This document shows positions 19,501 to 25,699 of a DNA stretch of 64,000 nucleotides, piece by piece. Position numbers and translations under genes: made by a program. The first letter of the stretch is position 1. Each line of letters begins with the position of its first letter. Source of the stretch: Acidobacteriota bacterium (GTDB lineage: Bacteria; Acidobacteriota; Terriglobia; Bryobacterales; UBA6623); contig WGMB01000009.1 of assembly GCA_016125275.1 (NCBI GenBank), forward strand, positions 248,001 to 312,000, written 5' to 3'. The notes below the pieces were generated by a model. It was not told the origin of the DNA. It saw nothing but the letters and a program-made list of their open reading frames with translations, and searched no databases.

Positions 19501-20996
19501 ATGATCGTGCGAATCAGCCCGGAGGGCTCGATCTGGCGAACCTTCTCGTTGCCGCTGTCAGCCACGACGATCACGTTCAATGCGCTGACGTCCAGCGATG
19601 TGGGACCGTGGAGCCGGGCGGCGATCGCAGGCCCCCCGTCTCCGGAATCGCCAGCCACCCCCGTGCCCGCAATCGTCTGGATCATCCCATCGGCGGTGAC
19701 CAAGAGGATGCGATGGTTGCCGGTATCAGCGATCAGGACGCTCCCGAACGAGTTGACTGCCACTCCCGAAGGAGAGGACAACTGCGCCGCGTTTGCCGAG
19801 CCGCCGTCTTCGCCCGCACCCTCTACTCCCGTGCCGGCAAAGGTTGTGATGACGCCATGAGTATCGACCTTACGGACTCGCTGAGCGCCAGGGTCCGCGA
19901 TGTAGACCGCTCCCCGTGGACCGACGGCAACCGACCTGGGCGACGTCAGTTGCGCGTCGACGGCGAGATCGCCGTCTCCCGCCGATCCCTCATCTCCCGT
20001 GCCCGCAAAGGTCGCAATCGAACCGCTCGACGACACCACCCGTACTACATGATTCAAGGTGTCCGCCACATAGAGCTCGCCGCGCCGCCCTAGCGCCACG
20101 TCGTGCGGCTCCTGGAGTGTCGCCCTCAGCGCCTGCAGGCCATCCCCCGTGTAGCCCGGCGCACCAGTACCGGCGACCGTGTTGATCGTGTACTCACGCG
20201 GATCAAACGTCGGGAGCGAGGCGTTGGAGATGTCGATCGAAACGAGGTTCGAGAGCGTCCCGTCGACGCGCAATCGCAACTGCGCGACTCCCACGCCCTC
20301 AAACTCAGCAGGAATTGCGAAGTTGATCTGGTCCAATCCGGCGAACCCGGGAGCTGGGCCCACGTACGTGGGCTCCACCGGAGTGACGCCGCCCGTCCGA
20401 TCCAGAATCTCCACCACCACCGCGTTGGCGGCGCGAATGCCGGTACCGAAAAGACTCAAGTAGGTCGGCTCGCCGACACTGCTCCCGGCCGACTCCGTCT
20501 GGAACGGGCCGGGCGCGAAGGTCACGGCGTTCAATGCCGCCGCACGATCGGGTAACAGGCATCCAGCTTCAAAAATCGCCGGGGCGACCCGCGCCACGGA
20601 AACCGTCAACTGGGGATCAGCAGGCCTCTCGGCGCCTTCGACCAGCACGATCAAGCCGACTGTCCCCAAGGATGTCTCCTCGGGCACGAAAAAGTTGATC
20701 TGGGTCGGAGATACGAACAGTAGAGGCGCCAATCGACCATCGATTTCGACGGATACCTCTCCCAGATTCGTTGGTAAACCCCCGCTGTCGTCAGGGGTCG
20801 CTACCATCGACTCGGGCGCAAGATTGCGACCAAACAAAGTGGCCAACGAACCGGGCGCCACCGTCGCCTCGAAGCTTGCCGACGAGACTACGGTCCGCGG
20901 CGCGGCAGGGTCAGATCCCCACAGCGAGTTCGCTCCAAACAGCAGTGAGATCAGAACCGGTAGAGTCCGGATTCGAAATAACACAAGTCGCCGCAT
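13554..20996 (-). CDS. Giant secreted protein: TIGR03437 domain, NHL repeats, 19 Ig-like modules
   Basis: A 2480-residue protein with an AGGAGAG ribosome site 4 bases before the ATG and a signal peptide ending near NSLWG. Residues about 30-255 form a TIGR03437 (Solibacter) domain: VVSSASFEATVAPGS, SPTQINFFVPEE, LFGTGIRAAN. Residues about 270-600 hold six NHL propeller repeats (TVAGTGAPGYTGDG, LYVADTLNHVVRVV). The rest is Ig-like modules of about 98 residues. I count 16 of one type (A; pattern GGQSSTGTVTL, GGVLVNLSS, IPQGQTSGQFTV, SANAV) and 3 of another (B; starts with Cys, ends GDCPG, NGCPA or GPCG), B being inserted among late A modules. No C-terminal anchor or sorting signal is seen. It is likely a surface or secreted stalk protein; adhesion is inference. 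Confidence 0.88.
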   Translation of the reverse strand: MRRLVLFRIRTLPVLISLLFGANSLWGSDPAAPRTVVSSASFEATVAPGSLATLFGRNLAPESMVATPDDSGGLPTNLGEVSVEIDGRLAPLLFVSPTQINFFVPEETSLGTVGLIVLVEGAERPADPQLTVSVARVAPAIFEAGCLLPDRAAALNAVTFAPGPFQTESAGSSVGEPTYLSLFGTGIRAANAVVVEILDRTGGVTPVEPTYVGPAPGFAGLDQINFAIPAEFEGVGVAQLRLRVDGTLSNLVSIDISNASLPTFDPREYTINTVAGTGAPGYTGDGLQALRATLQEPHDVALGRRGELYVADTLNHVVRVVSSSGSIATFAGTGDEGSAGDGDLAVDAQLTSPRSVAVGPRGAVYIADPGAQRVRKVDTHGVITTFAGTGVEGAGEDGGSANAAQLSSPSGVAVNSFGSVLIADTGNHRILLVTADGMIQTIAGTGVAGDSGDGGPAIAARLHGPTSLDVSALNVIVVADSGNEKVRQIEPSGLIRTIIGEGDNASEEEPNLGAALSVAFGLHERLMVSDAETHRLWVDDLDCVLHPLAGQGHPGASGEGTPAVDAELNAPAGSTSTLFGDFLLADAGNNRVRRLWRRLGSEDTNCGEAAAIAFGPSLVIGGEQAVGFVRLNCPTDHDVTVVLSSDATELAPPASVTIPAGALMETFEVETPPVEEALVVTVTATTGGGSTAGTLTIVPGHGPGINSLTIAAGTVIGGQTTVGRVWLGSPAPAGGLRVALSTSQSAASTAPEIIVPEGAISAEFLIATEPVESAIQAVVRGEAGETSAAATLVILPEGSASEPALLSLTVSPGSISGGGQVTGTVTLEGPAPEGGLEVFLSSSTNRAVLPDSIVIPGGATSAQFSIQTSPVTQLLVAVLQATARNTVQATLTLELDSSSQDAQVLSLTIAPNPVVGGQSATGTVELASPAPSGGIQVTLASNNAAATVPSSVSIPEAHTTGQFTISTTPATTQQVAMISATSANTVSTALTIDASGAGLANLASLTLAPTTVSGGQSSTGTVTLGGPAATGGVLVNLSSDNPTATVPASIVIPEGQTSGQFVVMTSPAATQQTVGITAASANSLQASLTIDPTPAGSAQLGGLSLSPNPVKAGQASTGTIILLAPAPSGGVLVNLTSDNSAASVPASVVIPEGQTSGQFQVTTSPSSSAQAAGITATSSNSVSASLSIQPTAAGRGQLSGLTLSPNPVLGGQSSTATVTLSSPAGLGGILVQLGSDSVNATAPASITIPQGQTSGQFSVTTSPVGSQQTAGITATSANAVTATMTISATPAGSGQIAGLTLNPTSVVGGQSSTGTVTLSGAAPVGGVLVNFSSDNSSASAPPSLVIPQGQTSAQFTVTTLAVGSQQSVAIAASSANSVSATLTLTPTAAGSGQLAGLTLAPSSVDGGQSSTGTVTLASAAPVGGVLVNLSSANATASVPATITIPAGQTAGQFTATTSPTSTQVSAVITATSANAVSGTLTIKATPASSGQIVSLALAPTAVDGGQSSTATVTLSGAAPAGGVQVSLTSDSASATLPATLLIPQGQTIGQFTVATSPVGTQQSVQVTATSANAVSRTLTINAASAGLGQISDLALSPTSVAGGNNSMGTVTLATAAPIGGVLVNLTSGNANATLPASITIPQGQTSGQFTVATAAVASQQTASISATSANAVNRTLTITATGAGQGQIAGLSLNPTSVAGGNNSTGTVTLATAAPIGGVLVNLTSGNANATLPASITIPQGQTSGQFTVATAAVASQQTASITATSANAVNKTLTITSVANACVGSLTLNASITDVLSGAGLLSATATLDGPAAQGGSQIQLIRSGANIGVINIGEGQTSGSVDLTIANLLTIVGSTVQAVLGDCPGVMANITLGTPVTGTITNLTLNPSTVPGGDPSTGTVTIGSAAPAGGTLVNLSSGNANAVVPASIAIAQGQTSAQFTVTTSATASQQTVLITATSANSVNQTLTITATGAGQGQIAGLTLDPASVTGGNSSTGTVTLSAVAPIGGVLVTLSSGNANATLPGSIVIAQGQTSGQFAISTATVASQQTALITVASANSVHQTLTIDPVQAACVNSLLLNASISDLLSGSGVLSATATLDGPAPQSGSQIQLVRSGANVGVINIPEGQTSGSVDLTIANLLSIVGSSVQAVLNGCPAVVADITLGSPITGTVASVVVNPTTVFAGAPVTGTVTLTTPAGSNGVLVGLSTDNSSATILSSSVVVPAGQTTTTFPISTVNTSAYPVVVAITGTSGSSSQSASLTINSSNPCVEALQLTANISNLVTGEGVLNSFVTLTGPAPAGGANVPLLIGDTQVGQVVIPANQSTGAVGITVANLPTLLGSVVRAVLGPCGVNATVSVSIPVLGSIVVPASLTLGQSGTGTVVLNQPAPEGGATVSLSETPLGLVGDLLNALLGSVVIPSSVTVPEGQTEANFSISSSVLGGVLGLLLPNEVSLQIDALLQSAFGGNTVNGVVLLQK
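15685..15915 (-). repeat. Near-identical Ig-module repeat, copy 1
   Basis: This 231-base block matches 15979-16209 at an offset of exactly 294 bases (98 codons) with five differences by my reading. It encodes most of the twelfth A-type Ig module of the giant protein. Other modules in the array are far less alike, so this pair is a recent duplication or was evened out by gene conversion. Confidence 0.85.
15979..16209 (-). repeat. Near-identical Ig-module repeat, copy 2
   Basis: This is the partner of 15685-15915 and encodes most of the eleventh A-type module. Three of the five differences fall together in the alanine/isoleucine codons near the left end. The other two are single changes: one silent and one that gives Met in place of Thr (NSMGTV against NSTGTV). 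Confidence 0.85.
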
Positions 20997-21072
20997 GATG
21001 CTCTCCTATGACGTTCGCGGGTGCGTTTTTCTCCGCACTCGCAAAATCGATACTCACAATTTACTGGTTCAA

Positions 21073-21092
21073 TTCTTCAGATCTTTGAAGAA
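21073..21092. promoter_or_regulatory. Inverted repeat in AT-rich leader of the giant repeat protein gene
   Basis: TTCTTCA and TGAAGAA are perfect 7-base arms around a 6-base loop. They lie about 80 bases upstream of the giant gene's ATG, inside the only markedly AT-rich patch nearby. It could be an operator or an mRNA leader hairpin; nothing visible tells which. Confidence 0.35.
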
Positions 21093-21635
21093 AAATTCAC
21101 GGTCTTTATCGTTATATGCCCTGATCTATACAATTGATATCGAGCGACCGGCCTAGATCTCACGCCCGTTCCCTGAACGTCGCCTAGAACTCTCGTACTA
21201 AGCCCAGGACGCTTACTGGGGATTCTCCCGGGCCTCCGCAACTGATTGAAATCGAACAGCACTCTGAGTGCGGTCGACACCTATCTCTGGGTTCGCCCGG
21301 GGTCGCCAGACGGCCATCGGGGGCCCACACCCTAGGCCGCACGAGATATCGATACCTCATCGATTGAGGACAGCTACTAACAGAGAAAGAACGACAAATA
21401 GTCGCCGTCGCCCAGTCCCCTCAGGGCGCATTTCCGCCGCTCTGCATCAGAGACGAGTGGCGGGTCGATACGCGTTCGCGGTCGATGTCAGGCTGATTGA
21501 GGCGCAGGATCATCCCAGGCATTCGATCGAAGAGGCGGCCAATCACTGCGGTTTCCGCTGCTGCGCAGCTCGCCGGAAGGACCTTAAAGACTCCGTTAGC
21601 TATGGGACCCGTTTGCGGACCGGGTGGGCACAAAA

Positions 21636-21649
21636 AATGCCATGGCATT
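21636..21649. promoter_or_regulatory. 14-base perfect palindrome before the antitoxin-like gene
   Basis: AATGCCATGGCATT is fully self-complementary and lies 57 bases before the ATG of the DUF1778-like gene. Ribbon-helix-helix antitoxins usually repress their own promoter through such sites, so it is a plausible operator. Chance occurrence cannot be excluded. Confidence 0.4.
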
Positions 21650-21706
21650 GTCAGGCAGGCGTGCGATGCCGAATCAGCAACAACCGGCAAGAAAGGACGA
21701 AAAGCC

Positions 21707-21919
21707 ATGGCCTCCATCGAACCCCGCAACGCGAAACTCGATCTGCGGCTGAGCGCGTCGGCCAAGCAAACGCTGCAAGCGGCAGCCCGACTGGCGCACC
21801 GCTCGGTCCGCGAGCTCGTGCTCGAAAGCGCCCTACTACGGGCCGAGAAGACCTTGCCCGAGTCAAGGATATCGCCGGTTTGCAGCGCTGAAGCTAGCGC
21901 CACCTGTAGAGGTGATTGA
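21707..21919 (+). pseudogene. DUF1778 (TacA-type) antitoxin, truncated or frameshifted
   Basis: From the ATG at 21707 (AAGGA ribosome site about 9 bases before it) the frame gives 70 residues. Residues 7-52 match the DUF1778 ribbon-helix-helix antitoxin core: KLDLRLSASAKQTLQAAARL, then SVRELVLESALLRAEKTLPE. Such antitoxins bind DNA and neutralise a GNAT-type acetyltransferase toxin encoded just downstream. Here the family pattern stops after LPES; the tail (RISPVCSAEASATCRGD) is unrelated, and the +1 frame instead shows RRF, which resembles the usual continuation. So a frameshift near 21866 is likely. No toxin gene follows; the next 250 bases hold an integrase remnant on the other strand. It may be an orphan DNA-binding protein or a dead gene. 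Confidence 0.55.
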
Positions 21920-22184
21920 GGCGGGAGTACCTCTCGATCAAGACCATCAGATCCTCGATGTCGCGGGGGCTAACCTTGGACACGTCGGGCGTCGTCCCAT
22001 TCGATCTGCCGGGTGTTATTGCGCTTAAGCGGCCGGCCGGCGGGCCGGCGGCGTAGATCGGACAGGCGCACTTCTTGGCGCGCCGCCTGCGCTCTTCGGG
22101 CTCGTACGTTCGGGAGTCGGGAGGATGCCCGGCGAAGCATTTGCCGGGCCGTCGGGAATGTCGGCGGTAGAGGTCCAGCGCCAC
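21894..22184 (-). pseudogene. Integrase (tyrosine recombinase) N-terminal remnant, frameshifted
   Basis: Translation from the GTG at 22184 gives LYRRHSRRPGKC, then GHPPDSRTYEPEERRRRAKK and CACPIYAAG. This Cys-rich start is one I associate with tyrosine recombinases common in Acidobacteria. After GPPAGR the frame is lost. Shifting by one base near 22027 restores LKRNNTRQIEWDDARRVQG, which fits the next part of the family, and then a stop follows. Read without the shift, the frame runs to 96 residues with an unrelated end. The catalytic domain (the Arg, His and Tyr residues) is absent. It lies just beyond the 3' end of a tRNA-Ser gene, a classic integration site. The family match is from memory, with no search behind it. 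Confidence 0.55.
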
Positions 22185-22268
22185 GAGCCCTCGAGCGGAC
22201 TCTACAGCGTCGTTGCCCCAGATTGCCCCGCGAAGCGCGGCAAAACCGCTAAGTTACTGAAAAATCAG

Positions 22269-22358
22269 TGGCGGTGAGGGTGGGATTCGAACCCACGGAA
22301 CCCGCAAAGGTTCAACGGTTTTCGAGACCGCCCGATTCAACCACTCTCGCACCTCACC
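22269..22358 (-). tRNA. tRNA-Ser (anticodon CGA)
   Basis: The 90-base sequence folds as a class II tRNA. The acceptor stem GGTGAGG pairs with CCTCACC, the D stem is CGA/TCG, and the anticodon stem is GCGGT/ACCGT around loop CTCGAAA with anticodon CGA. It has a long variable arm and a T arm GTGGG-TTCGAAT-CCCAC. The discriminator base is G and the 3' CCA is encoded. It reads serine codon UCG. Its 3' end faces the remnant integrase and the decayed region to the left. Confidence 0.95.
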
Positions 22359-22429
22359 GCACGATCTCTCAGTGTATCATCGGCGGGCCCGGATTCGCTG
22401 CACGCCCGGCCGGGGCCGCCCGCCCAGGA

Positions 22430-23098
22430 TCACCGGGCCGTGTCGGGCGTAGGCGCCGCGTCGGCCTCCGCCGGCTCGCCCTCACTGTCGCTGAAGGGAA
22501 CCGCGGGTCGCGCCTGCCGCGTCTCCTCCGTCGTCCGGAAGTACGCCGGCTCCCGCTCAAAGCCCTCCACCACCGCGACGAAGTTGTTCGGGAAGAGCTG
22601 GATGTAGGTGTTGTAGTCCTGGACGGCTTGGTTGTACTTGCGGCGCTCCGCCGCCAAGCGGTTCTCCACACCCGCCAGCTCGTCCTGCAGGCGAATGAAG
22701 TCCGCGTTGGCGCGCAACTCCGGATACTCCTCCTCCAGGGCCAGAAGATTCGCCAACGTCGCAGACAATTCGTCGTTGGCCTTGATGCGCTCCTGCTTCG
22801 ACTCGGCTTCCGCCAACTCCTGTCGAGCCGTCGTGACGGCGCGGAAAATCTTGTCCTCGCGGGTCGCAAACGACCGTACCGTTCGGACCATCTCCGGGAG
22901 GATCTCGTTGCGCTCTTCGATCACCGCGTCGGCCTCGGCCCAGCGCTCCGCGATCTGCTCCCGCAGCTCCAGCATGCGCGCCTGTCGGCCGCCATAGACG
23001 CCGGTGAGTTGGATGGCGGCCAACGCCGCCAAGCCCGAAAGCAACAGCACAGCCAGCAGCGCCTTCTTCACGGCAACCTCTGCTGCGCTCCGGACCAC
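22430..23098 (-). CDS. LemA family protein
   Basis: A 222-residue protein with a GTG start preceded by GGAGG at good distance. One membrane helix near the N-terminus (residues about 11-30, KKALLAVLLLSGLAALAAI) anchors a helical bundle facing the periplasm. The body has the LemA pattern of long charged helices (ERWAEADAVIEERNEILPEM, LAGVENRLAAERRKYNQAV). It ends in the conserved YNTYIQLFPNNFVA segment and a Pro/Glu-rich low-complexity tail. LemA proteins are widespread and have no settled biochemical role. It differs from the family in NEILPEMV where many have NLIPNLV. No htpX or TPM-domain partner gene is seen beside it. Confidence 0.85.
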   Translation of the reverse strand: MVRSAAEVAVKKALLAVLLLSGLAALAAIQLTGVYGGRQARMLELREQIAERWAEADAVIEERNEILPEMVRTVRSFATREDKIFRAVTTARQELAEAESKQERIKANDELSATLANLLALEEEYPELRANADFIRLQDELAGVENRLAAERRKYNQAVQDYNTYIQLFPNNFVAVVEGFEREPAYFRTTEETRQARPAVPFSDSEGEPAEADAAPTPDTAR

Positions 23099-23231
23099 AC
23101 CGTCCTCCGATGGTGCATGCTTTTGCTCACGCGGGTGGCTTTCTCGTCGGCCGGGCGGGAATGCCGAGCCCCTTTCCGCCGACCCTCCTCAAAATACTCG
23201 CAAACCTCGGCGCTCGGCGGGGGACCCGCCC

Positions 23232-23957
23232 TCAAGCGCGCTGCGACAGCCCGCCGTCCACGGCCAGCACCTGGCCGGTGATGAACTTCGTGCAGCGCAG
23301 AAAAAACAGCACGGCTTCGGCGATCTCCGCACCCGTCCCGTGCCGGCCCATCGGCGTAGCGTCGATCTGGCGCTGCACTTCCGGCGCATGCTCGTCTGAA
23401 AACTCGATCACCCCGGGCGCCACGCTATTCACCGAAATGTCCGGCGCAAGCTCCTTGGAGAGCGAGCGGGTCATGTGGATCACCCCAGCCTTCGACGCGT
23501 TGTACGGCGCGTAGCCCGCCCAGGGCCGCAGCCCGCCCAGCGAGCTCAAGTTCACAATGCGTCCCCCTTCCGGCTGAGCCCGCATGATCCTCGCCGCCTC
23601 CCGGCAGCAGAAATACGGCGCTCGCAGGTTGGCCGCGTGCAGCCCGTCCCAATCCTCGGCCGTGGTCGTCTCGATCGGCATCCGGCGGTAGACGGCCGCG
23701 TTGTTCACCAACCCGTCCAGGCGGCCGTAAGCCGCCAAGACTTCCTCGAAGAGTCTTTCGATCTGACCCACGTCTGCCAGGTCGGCCTGAAAGGATTGAC
23801 CGCCGCACAGCGCCGCGGTTTCGCGCGCTTCGGCCTCCGATCCGCGGTAGTGAATCGCCGCCTGAGCCCCCTGTTCAGCCAGCGCCAGCGCCACCGAACG
23901 GCCAATGCGGCGGGCGGAGCCGGTGACCAGAACGACCTTGCCTTCCAGAGCTTCCAT
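23232..23957 (-). CDS. SDR family oxidoreductase (pteridine-reductase/FolM type)
   Basis: The start at 23957 (AAGGGTGG just upstream) gives 241 residues beginning MEALEGKVVLVTGSARRIG; longer upstream frames add nothing of the fold. The Rossmann motif reads TGSARRIG, with Arg where most SDRs have Gly; TGxxxRIG is the mark of the FolM/PTR1 pteridine reductases. NNAA is at about residue 88, the catalytic Ser lies in IVNLSSLGG, and Tyr and Lys are in YAPYNASK. The end (FITGQVLAVDGGLS) is standard. It would reduce a carbonyl or a pterin with NADPH in the cytoplasm. The exact substrate is uncertain. It is divergent from the FMN oxidase gene that follows. Confidence 0.88.
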   Translation of the reverse strand: MEALEGKVVLVTGSARRIGRSVALALAEQGAQAAIHYRGSEAEARETAALCGGQSFQADLADVGQIERLFEEVLAAYGRLDGLVNNAAVYRRMPIETTTAEDWDGLHAANLRAPYFCCREAARIMRAQPEGGRIVNLSSLGGLRPWAGYAPYNASKAGVIHMTRSLSKELAPDISVNSVAPGVIEFSDEHAPEVQRQIDATPMGRHGTGAEIAEAVLFFLRCTKFITGQVLAVDGGLSQRA

Positions 23958-24001
23958 CCACCCTTCAGTGTAGGCGGGTGCGGCTGTTAGAATAGGCGGC
24001 C

Positions 24002-25195
24002 ATGCCGATCGATCGCCGAGCCGCCATCCGTCGCCTGGTCCAGTTCGTCGCCGGCTCGCCGCTGGTGGCCGCCGCCGCTCGCGGGCAAAATCCATCGACG
24101 GTCTACCCGCCCAGCTACTCCGACGAGGTGATGGGCCCGGTCAATCTGCACGAGTTCGAGCCCATCGCCAAAGCCAAGCTCCACAAGCTGGCCTACGACT
24201 TCATCGCCGGCGGCGTGGAAGATGAGGTGACGCTGCGAGCCAACCGCGACGGCTTCGAGTGCCTGCGGCTGGTTCCGCGCGTGATGACCGACGTCAGCAA
24301 GGTCGATCCGTCGGTCCAGTTGCTGGGCAAGAAGCTCCCGGCGCCGATTCTGCTCGCCCCCACCGGCGGCAAGAACCTGATCGTGCCCGGCGCCGACCTC
24401 GTCTGCGCCCGCGCCGCCGCGCACGTCGGCACGATCTATTCGGTCGGCGGTGCGCCCATGGACCGCCTGGAAGACGAAGGCGTCGAGCTCACCTGGTGGA
24501 GTAACACCATCGGCACGCCCGACCGCGAGTCAGCCCAGAACTACGCCGCGCGGGTGGAAGACGACGGCGCCGGCGCCATCCTGCTGACGGTCGACAACCA
24601 GTACCAGTCCAACCGCGACCGCAACAACCGCAACCGCTTCGACTACGGCTATATGTCGTCCGGCGTGCCGCAGGCCAAGCAAGGCCAGCCGCCGCGCAGC
24701 CCGGCCATCGCGGCCATGTGGCAGCGCCACACGCCCAACCTCACCTGGGAGTGGATGAACTGGGTGCGCTCGCGCTCCAAGCTCCCCATCGTCGTCAAGG
24801 GCGTGCTGGACCCCATGGACGCCGAGCTCGCCGTGGAGAACGGGGCCGCGGCCGTCGTCGTCTCCAACCACGGCGCGCGCCAGCTCGACAGCGTGATGGC
24901 TTCCATCGACGCCCTGCCGGACATCGTGCAGGCCGTCGGCGGCAAGGTCCCCATCCTGCTCGACGGCGGCGTACGCCGCGGCACCGACGTAGTCAAGGCG
25001 CTCGCCCTCGGCGCAACCGCCGTGCAAATCGGGCGGCCCTACCTGTGGGGCATGGCCGCCTTCGGACAAGAGGGCGTGCAGCGCGTCTGGGAGCTGTTGG
25101 CGGCGGAGTTCAAGCTGTCCCTGGCGCTGGCCGGCAAGGCCAACGTGCACGACCTCGACAAGCGCATGGTGAGAAACCCGCAATGCGGCTTGTGA
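24002..25195 (+). CDS. FMN-dependent alpha-hydroxyacid oxidase/dehydrogenase, probably exported
   Basis: This 397-residue protein starts with a twin-arginine-like leader (DRRAAIRRLVQFVAG) ending near AAAARGQ, so it may be folded with FMN and exported. The barrel shows the family landmarks: ILLAPTGG, LLTVD, the Lys in VVKGV, the His-Arg pair in SNHGARQLD and the flavin-phosphate loop LDGGVRRGTDVVKALALGA with IGRPYLWG. Against glycolate oxidase two active-site Tyr positions differ: the YDYYASG motif reads YDFIAGG, and the QLYVY region reads SNTIG. So the substrate or chemistry may be shifted. It overlaps by 13 bases the start of a six-heme cytochrome gene, a likely electron acceptor. Confidence 0.88.
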   Translation: MPIDRRAAIRRLVQFVAGSPLVAAAARGQNPSTVYPPSYSDEVMGPVNLHEFEPIAKAKLHKLAYDFIAGGVEDEVTLRANRDGFECLRLVPRVMTDVSKVDPSVQLLGKKLPAPILLAPTGGKNLIVPGADLVCARAAAHVGTIYSVGGAPMDRLEDEGVELTWWSNTIGTPDRESAQNYAARVEDDGAGAILLTVDNQYQSNRDRNNRNRFDYGYMSSGVPQAKQGQPPRSPAIAAMWQRHTPNLTWEWMNWVRSRSKLPIVVKGVLDPMDAELAVENGAAAVVVSNHGARQLDSVMASIDALPDIVQAVGGKVPILLDGGVRRGTDVVKALALGATAVQIGRPYLWGMAAFGQEGVQRVWELLAAEFKLSLALAGKANVHDLDKRMVRNPQCGL

Positions 25196-25683
25196 CCGCG
25201 CTGCTGTTGTTCGCCTCGGCCGCCGCGGCGCAAGCCCCCGAGCCCTTCCACCAAGTCTGCGGCGCCTGCCACACCACCGTGGCGGACGACTTCCGCACCC
25301 ACAAGCACCTGGCGGCGGGCCTGGACTGCAACACCTGCCACGGCGACAGCGTGGAGCATCGCGCAGCCGCCGGCGCCGCCGCGCCCGACCGCATCGCCGC
25401 GCCCCAGCAGCAGGCCGCCCTGTGCGGAACCTGCCACGCCGAAAACGCCGCGCAATACAACGAGAGCGTCCACGGCAAGCTCGTCGCCGCCCTCGAGCGC
25501 GGGCCCAACTGCGGAACCTGCCACGACGTCCACCGCGTACGCACAGCCCGTGCGACCGAGCGACGCTGCCAAACCTGCCATGAGCAGCGTCCGGCTGCCT
25601 GCATGGCGGAGCCCTCGGCCGCGAAATTCTCTGTGAGCTGCGCCAACTGCCACACGCCCCACCTGTTTCACGCAGCCGAGTAG
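25183..25683 (+). CDS. Secreted six-heme cytochrome c
   Basis: The ATG at 25183 lies inside the end of the FMN oxidase gene and gives 166 residues with a signal peptide (MRLVTALLLFASAAAAQA). A much longer open frame to the left is antisense-like filler. Six CXXCH motifs are present: CGACH, CNTCH, CGTCH, CGTCH, CQTCH and CANCH. Spacing and the FRTHKHL, ESVHGKL and CHTPHLFH stretches resemble small NrfB/c7-type multiheme electron carriers. It would act in the periplasm. The 13-base overlap suggests translation coupled to the oxidase, so it may carry electrons from the flavin to the respiratory chain; that link is inference. Confidence 0.87.
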   Translation: MRLVTALLLFASAAAAQAPEPFHQVCGACHTTVADDFRTHKHLAAGLDCNTCHGDSVEHRAAAGAAAPDRIAAPQQQAALCGTCHAENAAQYNESVHGKLVAALERGPNCGTCHDVHRVRTARATERRCQTCHEQRPAACMAEPSAAKFSVSCANCHTPHLFHAAE

Positions 25684-25699
25684 CTGCGCGCAGGGGCCT

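Larger units (their letters stand above)
21000..21706. other. Long non-coding stretch upstream of giant gene and antitoxin-like gene
   Basis: About 700 bases without a supported gene. The first 150 bases, next to the giant gene's start, are clearly AT-richer than the surroundings and probably hold its promoter. They contain a perfect 7-base inverted repeat at 21073-21092. The remainder has only overlapping shadow frames and a 14-base palindrome at 21636-21649. It reads like decayed sequence between an island and a tRNA gene. Confidence 0.5.

Noticed and set aside
22268-23281. 337-residue plus-strand frame
   Set aside because: It runs through the tRNA gene and antisense to LemA; the Arg/Leu-rich product is a shadow.
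24718-25182. Longer start for the hexaheme cytochrome gene
   Set aside because: This part overlaps the FMN oxidase gene in another frame and is Arg/Gly-rich noise. A signal peptide begins at 25183.
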